Source: Candidatus Aerophobetes bacterium Ae_b3a
Lineage (GTDB): Bacteria; Aerophobota; Aerophobia; Aerophobales; AE-B3A
Length of the DNA stretch: 33,351 nt
Assembly: GCA_005223095.1 (NCBI GenBank)
Contig: NJBQ01000017.1
Coordinates: 1 to 33,351, forward strand
Direction of reading: 5' to 3'
Part shown: positions 1-7,047 of the stretch, one piece after another
Position numbering within the stretch: the first letter of the stretch is position 1
Layout: each line of letters begins with the position of its first letter
Translations under genes and position numbers: made by a program
The notes under the pieces: model-generated
What the model saw: only the letters and a program-made list of their open reading frames with translations
Told to the model about the DNA's origin: nothing
Database searches by the model: none

Positions 1-47
1 GGCTCATAACCCGGAGGTCGTCGGTTCGAATCCGACCCCCGCAACCA
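1..47 (+). tRNA. initiator tRNA-fMet (CAT), 5' truncated by window edge
   Basis: Only the 3' half is present, starting in the anticodon stem. The anticodon loop carries CAT and is closed by G-C pairs (GGCTCATAACCC), the hallmark of initiator tRNA. It is followed by a T-arm GTCGG-TTCGAAT-CCGAC, acceptor strand CCCCGCA, discriminator A and an encoded CCA at 45-47. The CCCCGCAACCA end also matches bacterial initiators. The 5' acceptor strand lies outside the window, so the unpaired first base pair that defines initiators cannot be checked. Confidence 0.93.
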
Positions 48-51
48 AAAC

Positions 52-125
52 GGCGGTGTAGCTCAGTTGGTTAGAGCACACGGCTCATACCCGTGGAGTC
101 CGGGGTTCGAATCCCTGCACCGCTA
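52..125 (+). tRNA. tRNA-Met (CAT), elongator type
   Basis: This is a complete cloverleaf. Acceptor GGCGGTG pairs with CACCGCT (one G-U), the D-arm begins GCTC, and the anticodon stem CACGG/CCGTG encloses CTCATAC with anticodon CAT. The T-arm contains GGTTCGAATCC. The sequence after the discriminator A is CCC rather than CCA, so the terminal A of CCA is not encoded, unlike in the neighbour. It lies 4 nt after the initiator tRNA, so the two are probably co-transcribed. A lysidine-modified tRNA-Ile (also CAT) is the alternative, but the body resembles elongator tRNA-Met. Confidence 0.9.
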
Positions 126-146
126 CCCTACCTCTAAAACAATCTA

Positions 147-285
147 TGTAAATATTCAGTGAACCACGTCATTGCGAACGCAAGCGAAGCAATCTCAATC
201 TCCATGAGAGATTACCACGTCGTCCTGAAGGCCCTCAGAACTCCTGGCAATGGCAAGAAGGAACATACTTCACTGAATATTTACA
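147..285. repeat. MITE-like element with 17-bp terminal inverted repeats
   Basis: A 139-bp segment is bounded by perfect 17-bp inverted repeats, TGTAAATATTCAGTGAA at 147-163 and its reverse complement at 269-285. The interior begins GTCATTGCGAACGCAAGCGAAGC and contains CAGAACTCCTGGCAATGG. Diverged or truncated relatives occur at about 6183-6330 and 11444-11514, and a similar core is seen near 26420-26533. The ORF-track entry 159-401 is translation of this repeat and not a gene. No transposase is encoded, so any mobility would be in trans (inference). Confidence 0.8.
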
Positions 286-333
286 GTAGAGCTAAAAGAG
301 TTCTGCAAAGACAAAACAAAGTAGGAGGGAAAA

Positions 334-942
334 ATGCGCAAATTTTGTTACATTATCATGGCAGGAGTTTTACTATTATTTGCTGCCGGATGTGCTCCTA
401 GGGTGCCTGTCATTGACCTGACGGAATATGGAAAAATAGGATTTATCGATGTGAGCTCTAGTGCTGAAGGGGAAATTGCCAAAGTAGCCTCTCAGAAATT
501 AATAGAAAAAATTCTCGAAATTGACCGGGATAAGATAACTGTTATTGAGCTTGGAAATGAAGAGGAAATACTCCGAACACTGGGAAGAGAAAGAATGGAC
601 TCTGAGACCATACAGATGATTGGCAAAAAGTACAATATAGGAGTCATAGTCTCAAGTCATCTCAACATCTCAGAGGTTAGACCGCACCTAGATATTTCCG
701 CTATTACGGAATCTTTCGGAGTAAAAGCCGATGTTGATGCTTCCCTTATAGTTAAATTATTGGAAACCGAAGGGGGAGGAACCTTATGGAGCGATTCAGT
801 AGAGGATACAGAGTCAGTTGCTTCTGTGAGTATAGGATCCGGTGGTCTATTTCACTTTAATGCAAATACGCCTGAAAAAGCTTACGGCGAATTAGTTAAA
901 AGCCTAGTCAGAAAAATTAGCAGAGACTTTATGAGTGGTTAA
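334..942 (+). CDS. lipoprotein of unknown function
   Basis: A 202-residue protein with a clear lipoprotein signal: Lys/Arg N-terminus, a hydrophobic stretch, and lipobox FAAGC with the acylated Cys at residue 20. The rest looks like a compact alpha/beta domain with alternating strands and helices, a Ser/Val-rich strand (GVIVSSHLNIS) and a C-terminal amphipathic helix. The broad pattern resembles the CsgG/LpoB/TolB-N class of periplasmic lipoproteins, but I cannot assign a family. A good ribosome binding site (TAGGAGGG) lies about 6 nt before the ATG. It stands alone on the plus strand between the MITE-like element and a hairpin. It is likely membrane-anchored, facing the periplasm. Confidence 0.85.
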   Translation: MRKFCYIIMAGVLLLFAAGCAPRVPVIDLTEYGKIGFIDVSSSAEGEIAKVASQKLIEKILEIDRDKITVIELGNEEEILRTLGRERMDSETIQMIGKKYNIGVIVSSHLNISEVRPHLDISAITESFGVKADVDASLIVKLLETEGGGTLWSDSVEDTESVASVSIGSGGLFHFNANTPEKAYGELVKSLVRKISRDFMSG

Positions 943-969
943 TTGATAATAAAGAGGCGTGCCTATTGT

Positions 970-987
970 CAGCCATAGGTATGGCTG
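970..987 (+). other. hairpin downstream of the lipoprotein gene
   Basis: CAGCCAT-AGGT-ATGGCTG forms a perfect 7-bp stem with a tetraloop 27 nt after the lipoprotein stop. An outer GCGTG (957-961) / CACGC (997-1001) pair could close around it. No U-tract follows, so this is not a canonical intrinsic terminator. It may act as an mRNA 3'-end structure. The remaining sequence up to 1160 shows no ORF or motif I recognise. Confidence 0.4.
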
Positions 988-1175
988 TCTGTGTGACACG
1001 CGCGACTTCGCTCCCTGCGATTGTGGGAGAGGAGGAAGGGGCAAGAGAGAAGTTTGCTAATATAGATGAGGCGTCGAACCATATTCCGATTGTGGTGAAG
1101 TTGGACAGTGGGTGATGTTTGAGAGAGTCTAGATTATTTGTTGGGGCGGAATAAGTGAGGAAGGAGGTGGGCTAC

Positions 1176-1469
1176 TTGGATAATGAGGAAACCAGAGACT
1201 TAAAGCAGATTGCGGAGGTCTTTCTCCTGATCAATGTGGTCAGCGGAAAGGAAGATAGTGTTGCACGGAAGCTTATGCGAGTTCCTGAGATACGTAAGGT
1301 TCATACTGTACTTGGCGAATATGATCTTATAGCAGTAATGGAGGTGGAGAGAGGTTTTATTAAGCCTGCTGCCGATAAAGTCGCAGAGATTCTCAAAACA
1401 AAGGTGCGAAAAATCGCCGGTATTTCCCACACCGAAACGCTCATTCCTATCTCCTCTAAGGTCAAGTAA
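1176..1469 (+). CDS. stand-alone Lrp/AsnC ligand-binding (RAM) domain protein
   Basis: The protein is about 97 residues and corresponds only to the AsnC/Lrp effector-binding (RAM) domain: AEVFLLINVVSGKED...VARKLMRVPEIRKVHTVLGEYDLIAVMEV. There is no helix-turn-helix. Such small proteins typically oligomerise and bind amino acids or modulate full-length Lrp proteins. The ORF track starts at GTG 1155, but the strong AAGGAGGTGG at 1161-1170 lies inside that frame and sits 6 nt before an in-frame TTG at 1176, so I choose TTG. No partner gene is adjacent; a palindromic repeat follows immediately. Confidence 0.85.
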   Translation: MDNEETRDLKQIAEVFLLINVVSGKEDSVARKLMRVPEIRKVHTVLGEYDLIAVMEVERGFIKPAADKVAEILKTKVRKIAGISHTETLIPISSKVK

Positions 1470-1471
1470 TA

Positions 1472-1556
1472 CCTCAGGACAATCTCGTATTGCGTATATC
1501 GTATGTCGTATTGCGCAATTCGCATCACGCACGACGCAATACGAGATTGTCCTTCG
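1472..1556. repeat. palindromic repeat with CCTCAGGACAAT / ATTGTCCTTCGG ends
   Basis: The arms GGACAATCTCGTATTGCGT (1477-1495) and its exact reverse complement (1534-1552) give a perfect 19-bp inverted repeat around a 38-nt interior that contains the palindrome TTGCGCAA. The left half recurs in inverse orientation at 33140-33183 with one mismatch, and a degenerate version occurs at 20731-20775. The element could form a long hairpin immediately after the RAM gene and act as a transcription terminator on either strand, but it has no T-tract. Confidence 0.85.
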
Positions 1557-1638
1557 GTGGACCATATAATTTCCTAGTTCCTCAAGTGAACCAGGATTAA
1601 GGATTAGAAGGAATAAAGGATTAGAGGGTCAGAAAAAG

Positions 1639-2169
1639 CTAATCATTCTGTTTATAGCGAGCAACTGTAAAGCGTTGAATCTCCACATTCTCATCGGGTA
1701 TCCCACTTAAGCCAGCCTTTTGTTTGGCAATTGTCAGTTGTTCTTCAACTGTATTTACCCCTTCTAAGTTTGGTAATAACAGCCCTCTCTGCCATCCTTT
1801 ACTTACAATCACACCATATTTATCTGGGTCTAATGCTTCCTTAGAGGGGACAGGCTCCGGCGGACTTAGAACATCAACCGATATCTCCAGTTCGTCTAAT
1901 TCACTTCCTCTTACCGGCGGGAATCGAGGATCTGTAGTAGCAGCACTGATGGCGTTTTTTACAATCTCACTGGCAACATTCTTCTGTTGAGGAAGATAAG
2001 TACCAATGCATCCCCTTAGCTTCCCTCTTTCATGTAAAGAGACAAAAGCTCCTGCCTGTTCTTGGAATTCTTTCGGAATTTGAGGAGGAAGAGAAATCAC
2101 CTTTCCAGTACGAAGATACTCTCTTATAGCCTTCCTGGCTAACCTGGATGGAAAATTCCCCGGATCCAT
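1639..2169 (-). CDS. amrA: AMMECR1-domain protein (AmmeMemoRadiSam system protein A)
   Basis: The 176-residue protein matches the AMMECR1 fold: an N-terminal [10 protein letters not shown] helix, [19 protein letters not shown] with the signature LRGCIG, then [11 protein letters not shown] and [15 protein letters not shown], and near the C-terminus [18 protein letters not shown]. Family members often co-occur with a Memo-like protein and a radical SAM enzyme; neither is visible here. The biochemical function is not established. The track start is 11 codons upstream, but TAAGGAGGGATTAATG places a strong Shine-Dalgarno before the ATG at 2169, which I use. It is the last gene of the fmt-side minus-strand cluster. 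Confidence 0.88.
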   Translation of the reverse strand: MDPGNFPSRLARKAIREYLRTGKVISLPPQIPKEFQEQAGAFVSLHERGKLRGCIGTYLPQQKNVASEIVKNAISAATTDPRFPPVRGSELDELEISVDVLSPPEPVPSKEALDPDKYGVIVSKGWQRGLLLPNLEGVNTVEEQLTIAKQKAGLSGIPDENVEIQRFTVARYKQND

Positions 2170-2301
2170 TAATCCCTCCTTACCGGCAGCACGACTATAC
2201 ATCCAGCTATTAGTGAGTTAAAATTCGTCACTTCTTGTCCGAATATATGGAGAAAGCAGAAATTTTTCTTTATTATCTAAACATAGAACCTTGAGTCTTT
2301 C

Positions 2302-2328
2302 GCTATCAGCTAAACGCTACCCGCTATC
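2302..2328. repeat. short palindromic repeat (TAGCGTTTAGC type) spanning the fmt stop
   Basis: On the minus strand GATAGCGGGTAGCGTTTAGC matches sequence at about 28729-28752 and resembles 17915-17945. The fmt stop codon (TAG, 2317-2319) lies inside it, so the repeat determines the last residues of Fmt. Confidence 0.6.
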
Positions 2329-3282
2329 TTTTCCCAGCATAAATCCTTCTTTGATTTGATACCCTTTTACGAAATCATAGCCGGAGATGTGATTTCGCCC
2401 TGCTAGCTGAACTTTCCTGATTAGTAAAATACCTTCTCCTGCTTTTACCAATAGGCCTTTGCCTTTCTTTATCCCTACAACCTCACCTGGTCTGGCTTTT
2501 TTCTTTTTTAAGAGCTCCTCTTTCATCAATTCTGTTTGCCAGATTTTAACCCTGATTTTCTTCTCTCTCAATCGGATAAAAGTAAAGGCGCCCGGATAGG
2601 GATTTAACCCTCTAACAAGATTATGAATATCATAGGAGGACTTCTCCCATCTAATTAAACCGTCTTCTTTCCTTATCTTAGGAGCATAGGTAACCTGCTT
2701 TTCATTCTGAATTGTATACTTCTGCGAGCCTTCCTTTATCATCTTTATTGTTTTTAGTAAAAGTTCTGCTCCTACCAGAGAAAGTCTATCTTCTAAATCT
2801 CCAGCTGTATCCTCAAGGCTGATGGATACTTTTTCCTGGACGATTATCCTACCTTCATCTACCCCTTCTTCTATTCTCTGAATAGTTACCCCTGTTTCCC
2901 TGTCTCCTCGTATTATTGCCCAGGGAATGGGAGCAGCACCTCTATAACGCGGCAAGAGGGAAGGGTGGAAATTTAAGGAACATATTCCAGGGATAGATAG
3001 AAAATCAGGAGAAAGAATCTGCCCAAAAGCTACTACTACTACAATATCCGGAGCAATTTGCTCTATTCTAGTAATAAAAGAGGGACTATTTACATTTCTG
3101 CTTTGATAAAACGGTATGTTTTTTCTTTTGGCTAATCTCTCTACTGGGGAAGGATTTATTTTCCCTCCTCTTCCAGAGGGACGAGGAGGCTGTGTAACTA
3201 CTCCAACCAACCTCTCTTTTCGGCTCAAAAGCTCCAGGGAGGGACAGGCAAAAGCGGGTGTTGCCATAAAAAGAATACGCAC
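2317..3282 (-). CDS. fmt: methionyl-tRNA formyltransferase
   Basis: Transfers a formyl group from 10-formyl-THF to Met-tRNA-fMet for translation initiation. The N-terminal formyltransferase domain shows MRILFMATPAFA, VVVAFGQIL, the 10-formyl-THF signature SLNFHPSLLPRYRGAAPI (with the catalytic N-H...D arrangement) and EGVDEGRII. The C-terminal OB-like tRNA-binding domain starts around LVRGLNPYPGAF. The track starts at TTG 3288, but AGAAGGG sits directly against that codon and 6 nt before an in-frame GTG at 3282, which gives the family-typical MRI..FM.TP start; I choose GTG (321 aa). The usual partner def is not adjacent. The initiator tRNA, its substrate, is encoded 2.3 kb away. The stop codon lies in a repeat. 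Confidence 0.97.
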   Translation of the reverse strand: MRILFMATPAFACPSLELLSRKERLVGVVTQPPRPSGRGGKINPSPVERLAKRKNIPFYQSRNVNSPSFITRIEQIAPDIVVVVAFGQILSPDFLSIPGICSLNFHPSLLPRYRGAAPIPWAIIRGDRETGVTIQRIEEGVDEGRIIVQEKVSISLEDTAGDLEDRLSLVGAELLLKTIKMIKEGSQKYTIQNEKQVTYAPKIRKEDGLIRWEKSSYDIHNLVRGLNPYPGAFTFIRLREKKIRVKIWQTELMKEELLKKKKARPGEVVGIKKGKGLLVKAGEGILLIRKVQLAGRNHISGYDFVKGYQIKEGFMLGKDSG

Positions 3283-3297
3283 TGACAACCCTTCTTA

Positions 3298-3381
3298 TTA
3301 TTCTATTTCAATCCCTGCCCTTGCGCTCAGAAAAAAGCCTTGAGTCAGAATCTCAGGGGGGTATCCTCTCAGATATTTCAT
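3298..3381 (-). CDS. possible 27-residue leader ORF before fmt
   Basis: An ATG-initiated 27-codon ORF (starts MKYLRGYPPE) ends at TAATAAG, immediately before the fmt ribosome binding site, and is preceded by a purine-rich AGGGGAAGAG. I recognise no homology. It could be a chance ORF in the 198-nt rpsU-fmt spacer. The tight coupling to fmt is the only support. Confidence 0.15.
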   Translation of the reverse strand: MKYLRGYPPEILTQGFFLSARAGIEIE

Positions 3382-3480
3382 GCTTCTCTTCCCCTGGAGA
3401 CCTGCATTACGTATCTGAACTTAGATTCCCATATGTACTGTGTTAGCTCAAAGTTTTCTTCCTATTAGCGAGGACAGGGA

Positions 3481-3696
3481 TCAATAATTGCGCAGCTGCT
3501 TTCTCTGCAACTTCAACATATTCCTTCTCTGTCTTCGAATAGCTCTAAGTCTTTTCTTTCTTTTTCTCTCCGTGGGTTTTTCGTACTCCTGATGTCGTTT
3601 AATCTCAGAACTCAAACCAGATTGTTGACATTTTGTCTTAAAATACTTTAAGGCTTGAGAAAAGGAGTTATAATCATCTACCTTAATTGTAACCAA
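3481..3696 (-). CDS. rpsU: 30S ribosomal protein S21
   Basis: A 71-residue, strongly basic protein with the S21 pattern: an N-terminal VTIKVDDYNSFSQALKYFK helix, QSGLSSEIKRHQEYEKPTERKRKK, and an Arg/Lys-rich C-terminal helix (RRQRRNMLKLQRKQLRNY). It assembles on the 30S platform near the anti-Shine-Dalgarno. The start is TTG with AAGGAGGTGGAGG upstream. The C-terminal extension is consistent with the long S21 form. It lies between pnp and fmt and is probably co-transcribed with both. Confidence 0.95.
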   Translation of the reverse strand: MVTIKVDDYNSFSQALKYFKTKCQQSGLSSEIKRHQEYEKPTERKRKKRLRAIRRQRRNMLKLQRKQLRNY

Positions 3697-3731
3697 ACTC
3701 CTCCACCTCCTTCATATCTGTCATTATAGTC

Positions 3732-3748
3732 ACTTATTCACAATAAGT
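3732..3748 (-). other. small hairpin between pnp and rpsU
   Basis: ACTTATT-CAC-AATAAGT is a perfect 7-bp stem in the 64-nt pnp-rpsU spacer. There is no T-tract on the transcribed strand, so it is more likely an mRNA processing or stability element than a terminator. Confidence 0.3.
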
Positions 3749-3760
3749 CAAAGGAAACTT

Positions 3761-5854
3761 TTATTTTGATATTCCTTTTCCGCTGAGATTCAATCTCCCC
3801 AGCTCATCAATGCCAGTAAGTTTCACCTTGATTTCATCTCCCACCTTCACTACATCGGAAACTTTTTTGACAAACTTATCGCTTAACTGGGAAACATGAA
3901 CCAATCCTTCTTTGCCAGGTGCAATTTCTACGAAAGCTCCAAAATCAGTTACTCGTTTCACTCTTCCCGAATAAATTCTTCCCACTTCTGGTCCTCTAAT
4001 TATGCTCTTGGCTATATCCACAGCCCTTCTTACCCCTTCTTCGTCAGAACCAGAGATGGTAACCTTTCCTTCAGCATCATCAATATCAATCCCCGCTCCC
4101 GTCTCTTTGGTTATGCCTTTGATTACCTTTCCCCCTGGACCAATTAGCTCACCAATCTTATCGGCAGGAATAGAAAGAATAGTAATTCTGGGGGCATGAC
4201 TGGAAAGTCGGGGTCGCGGTTCTTTTATCACAGCTTCCATCTGGTCCAGTATGAAAACACGAGCCTTTTTAGCCCTGCTCAGAGCTTCTTCCAGGACTTC
4301 TATACTAACCCCGGAAACCTTCATATCCAACTGCAGGGCTGTTACAGCCTCTCTGGTCCCACAGATCTTGAAATCCATATCTCCCAGATAGTCTTCCATT
4401 CCTTGAATATCAGTTAAGATAACAGTTTTATCCTCTTCTTTAATTAAACCTATCCCTACTCCAGCTACTGGCTCGGATATGGGAACGCCGGCATCCATCA
4501 AAGCAAGTGTCCCCCCACACACAGAAGCCATTGAAGACGAACCATTAGACGCCAGGATATCTGAAACCAGTCTAACGGTATATGGGAAAGAGCTGCTATC
4601 AGGTAGAATAGATACAATGGCTTTTTCTGCCAGAAGACCATGCCCGACTTCCCTTCTCGCCGGTCCACGCAAGAACCGGACTTCCCCGGTAGAGTAGGGA
4701 GGGAAATTGTAATGGAACATGAAACTCTTGAATATCTCTTCTTTGTGCAGACCGTCGATTCTCTGCTCATCAGATCTAGTCCCCAAAGCTACCGCTACCA
4801 AGGCCTGAGTTTCTCCTCTAGTAAAAAGTCCCGAACCGTGAGCACGCGGCAGCATCCCCACCTCACAACTGACAGACCGAATTTCATCTGAACCTCGAAG
4901 ATCCCACCTTTTCCCCTCTTTAATAATGAGCTCTCTCATTCTCTCTTTTTTAAATTCATTTAGTATATCCAGAATATCGTTTTCTTCATCAGGATATTCA
5001 GTTAGAAACTCTTCCAGAGTCTCTTCTTTTATTTTTTCCATATGAGCATTCTTTTCTTCTTTACTCCAATTCTTCTCAATAGCTTTGACTCTATCACAAG
5101 CAAAAGCTACAACTTTTTTCTTCATCTCTACATCAATTTCATAAAGGGGAAACTCTTTCTTTTCTTTCCCGACGGCAGAAATAAATTCTTCCTCTATTTC
5201 GATTAGTTCTTGGATCGAGGAGTGCGCTTGTTGAAAAGCCCCTGCTATAACATTATCTTCCACCTTGCAGGCCTCGCCTTCCATCATGACCAATCCTTCC
5301 TTGTTCCCTACTATTGCTAGATTCAACTCACTTTCACTCAACTCTTTGTCAGAGGGGTTAATAATAAATCTACCATCTATTCTACCTATTCTTACCCCTG
5401 CTATGGGCTCAATCGAGGAAAAATTAGATATAGATAAAGCCAGATAGGCTCCCATTATGGATAGAATAGGTGGCCAGTTGGACTCGCTGGCTGATAGAAC
5501 AGTAACGATTATTTGAACTTTATTCCTGAATCCTTTTGGGAAAAGAGGACGAACAGACCTATCTATCAGCCGACATGATAGAATCTCTTCACTGGAAGGT
5601 GCTCCCTCTCTCTTGAAGAAGCCTCCAGGAATCTTTCCCGCCGCATAAGCTCTTTCGCGATAATCTACTATTAAAGGAATAAACCCTCCTTCTTCCTCAA
5701 CGGCAGATGAAATAACCGCCGTCACTAAAACAATGGTTTCCCCATACTGTACCCATACAGCACCGTCACTCTTCCTAGCTACCTTGCCTGTTTCTAAAAT
5801 CAGGTCTTCATCCCCTAATTTCTTTTCTATCCTAATCAAATTACCTTTTTCCAT
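3761..5854 (-). CDS. pnp: polyribonucleotide nucleotidyltransferase (PNPase)
   Basis: A 3'-5' phosphorolytic exoribonuclease of RNA decay. The 697-residue protein has all expected parts: first RNase PH domain (VWVQYGETIVLVTAV, FFKREGAPSSEEIL, DRSVRPLFP), an all-helical linker rich in Lys/Glu, second RNase PH domain (LPRAHGSGLFTRGETQALV, MASVCGGTLALMDAGVP, and catalytic acidic residues in LTDIQGMEDYLGDMDFK), then KH (IGELIGPGGKVIK) and S1 (GRVKRVTDFGAFVEIAPGKEGLVHVSQ). It begins 4 nt after rpsO, the conserved rpsO-pnp operon. It ends soon after S1 without a long acidic tail. Confidence 0.98.
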   Translation of the reverse strand: MEKGNLIRIEKKLGDEDLILETGKVARKSDGAVWVQYGETIVLVTAVISSAVEEEGGFIPLIVDYRERAYAAGKIPGGFFKREGAPSSEEILSCRLIDRSVRPLFPKGFRNKVQIIVTVLSASESNWPPILSIMGAYLALSISNFSSIEPIAGVRIGRIDGRFIINPSDKELSESELNLAIVGNKEGLVMMEGEACKVEDNVIAGAFQQAHSSIQELIEIEEEFISAVGKEKKEFPLYEIDVEMKKKVVAFACDRVKAIEKNWSKEEKNAHMEKIKEETLEEFLTEYPDEENDILDILNEFKKERMRELIIKEGKRWDLRGSDEIRSVSCEVGMLPRAHGSGLFTRGETQALVAVALGTRSDEQRIDGLHKEEIFKSFMFHYNFPPYSTGEVRFLRGPARREVGHGLLAEKAIVSILPDSSSFPYTVRLVSDILASNGSSSMASVCGGTLALMDAGVPISEPVAGVGIGLIKEEDKTVILTDIQGMEDYLGDMDFKICGTREAVTALQLDMKVSGVSIEVLEEALSRAKKARVFILDQMEAVIKEPRPRLSSHAPRITILSIPADKIGELIGPGGKVIKGITKETGAGIDIDDAEGKVTISGSDEEGVRRAVDIAKSIIRGPEVGRIYSGRVKRVTDFGAFVEIAPGKEGLVHVSQLSDKFVKKVSDVVKVGDEIKVKLTGIDELGRLNLSGKGISK

Positions 5855-5858
5855 TCAA

Positions 5859-6128
5859 TTACCTTTTTAGCCCTAAAGCTTTTATTATTTTTCTATATTT
5901 TTCTATATTTTCATTTTTAAGATAATCAAGAAGCTTGCGTCGCTGCATAACCAATTGAAGAAGCCCCTTTTTAGCACTCTGGTCTTTTTTATAATTAGAC
6001 AGATGACCGGTCAAATTCTTAATTCGTTCGCTAAGTACGGCTATCTGCACCTCAGAAGAACCGCTGTCAGTAGGATGATAGCCGAATTTTTCTCTCAACT
6101 CTTTCTTTTTCACTTTATCAATACTCAT
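5859..6128 (-). CDS. rpsO: 30S ribosomal protein S15
   Basis: An 89-residue S15: KKKELREKFGYHPTDSGSSEVQIAVLSERIKNLTGHL, then the 16S-binding region KDQSAKKGLLQLVMQRRKLLDYL. The track ORF adds 22 codons upstream, but the canonical start is the ATG at 6128, preceded by GGTGAGG. Length matches the family (about 88-89). Known S15 proteins often repress their own synthesis through leader structures, and a GC-rich hairpin is present 30 nt upstream. Confidence 0.97.
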   Translation of the reverse strand: MSIDKVKKKELREKFGYHPTDSGSSEVQIAVLSERIKNLTGHLSNYKKDQSAKKGLLQLVMQRRKLLDYLKNENIEKYRKIIKALGLKR

Positions 6129-6157
6129 TTTTACCTCACCTATTACTATTAGATAGT

Positions 6158-6177
6158 CAGGGGGCTCTACCCCCCTG
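6158..6177 (-). promoter_or_regulatory. strong GC-rich hairpin in the rpsO leader
   Basis: CAGGGGG (6158-6164) pairs perfectly with CCCCCTG (6171-6177) around a 6-nt loop, 30 nt upstream of the rpsO ATG on the transcribed strand. It could be an S15-responsive leader element (inference). It could also be part of the repeat family, since other C/G-run hairpins occur at 9297-9322 and 12192-12217. Confidence 0.4.
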
Positions 6178-6182
6178 AAACC

Positions 6183-6330
6183 CCTGTCTGTCATTACGAG
6201 CGCAAGTGAAGCAATCTTATCCTTTATCAGGGATTGCTAGAGCCTGTTCCCAGTAAAGCGAGGAATCTCCCTGGAGGCTTTCAGAACTCCTCGCAATAAC
6301 AGGAAGGAATGTATTTCACTGAATATTTAC
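6183..6330. repeat. 5'-truncated copy of the MITE-like element
   Basis: It aligns with 164-285 in the same orientation: CTGTCATTACGAGCGCAAG at the left and CAGAACTCCTCGCAATAACA in the interior. The right end TTCACTGAATATTTAC (6315-6330) is identical to the right terminal repeat of the 147-285 copy. The left terminal repeat is missing, so it looks like an old, partly deleted copy in the leader region upstream of rpsO. Confidence 0.75.
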
Positions 6331-6343
6331 CTCACTATTACTT

Positions 6344-6372
6344 ATATTACCATATTTTAATTAGATTGTAAA
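6344..6372 (-). promoter_or_regulatory. probable sigma-70-type promoter upstream of rpsO
   Basis: On the minus strand TTTACA (6372-6367) is separated by 17 nt from TAATAT (6349-6344). The transcript would have a leader of about 210 nt containing the truncated repeat and the GC-rich hairpin before rpsO. The -10 is imperfect, so support is moderate. Confidence 0.5.
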
Positions 6373-6381
6373 GCAAAAATA

Positions 6382-7008
6382 TTACTTCCCGCCGGTAGGA
6401 ATAGTTACTGCGGTAGATAAAAGCAAAGGAGACTCCAGTAGTCGCTCATCCTGGACGATAATATTAATCTGCACCGCCTGGGGTAGGTAATCATCCCTGG
6501 TATTATCCGGTGTTCCCAGGCTAGAATCCCATCTATCCTGCCAGACACCCTCATTATTATACGAGAAACTCAACTCCAAAATATTATTGGCTAACACAGA
6601 TGTAGCTCCGCCTCTGGCAGAAGAAGAATCAAGACGGGTTTTTATCCGCCTCAATACCTCACCCTGAGAAGACAAACTATAACCTACTTCAAATAGGTCA
6701 AACTCGCCCGATTCATCAGACTTATGAAAAGTGGAAACATAACTTAAGGCATCCTCATCCCCATTGAACACTAGTTGAGAGTTACCCGGGCTAATCAGAG
6801 CGCATCTTATCTCTCGACTCATCACATCCAGACATACACGCCCATTCTGATACATTTTAATACGCACATCCCCCTTTTTCCAGGCAGAAGAACTCACCAA
6901 GAAAACACGATGCAGGGTAACCATTAAAAAAGCCAAAATGGAGGTAGCTATAATAATTTCTACCAAAGTAAAAGCTCTTTTATCCCGCCTTAATGTTCTT
7001 AAATTCAT
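6382..7008 (-). CDS. pseudopilin, GspJ/PulJ-like
   Basis: A 208-residue type II secretion/type IV pilus-type minor pseudopilin. The leader MNLRTLRRDKRA precedes the methylation/cleavage site and hydrophobic helix FTLVEIIIATSILAFLMVTLHRVF, with the conserved Glu at mature +5. Residue -1 is Ala rather than the usual Gly. The body (SREIRCALISPGNSQLVFNGDEDALSYVS) follows the GspJ pattern of a long helix then a beta-rich domain. The track start is GTG 7014; ATG 7008 has AAAGG at 6 nt and gives a typical leader. It is last in the G-H-I-J order on the minus strand; no GspK follows. Confidence 0.8.
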   Translation of the reverse strand: MNLRTLRRDKRAFTLVEIIIATSILAFLMVTLHRVFLVSSSAWKKGDVRIKMYQNGRVCLDVMSREIRCALISPGNSQLVFNGDEDALSYVSTFHKSDESGEFDLFEVGYSLSSQGEVLRRIKTRLDSSSARGGATSVLANNILELSFSYNNEGVWQDRWDSSLGTPDNTRDDYLPQAVQINIIVQDERLLESPLLLSTAVTIPTGGK

Positions 7009-7047
7009 AAACACCCTTTCTCTTCTTTAGGTCCAATTATATATTTG

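Noticed and set aside
159-401. 80-aa ORF after the tRNAs
   Set aside because: It is translation of the MITE-like repeat and runs into the lipoprotein start; no ribosome site.
1200-1565. Minus-strand ORFs of 121 and 75 aa
   Set aside because: They are antisense shadows of the RAM-domain gene plus the palindromic repeat.
4498-4770. 90-aa and other ORFs within pnp
   Set aside because: They are alternative-frame shadows of a complete, motif-rich PNPase gene.
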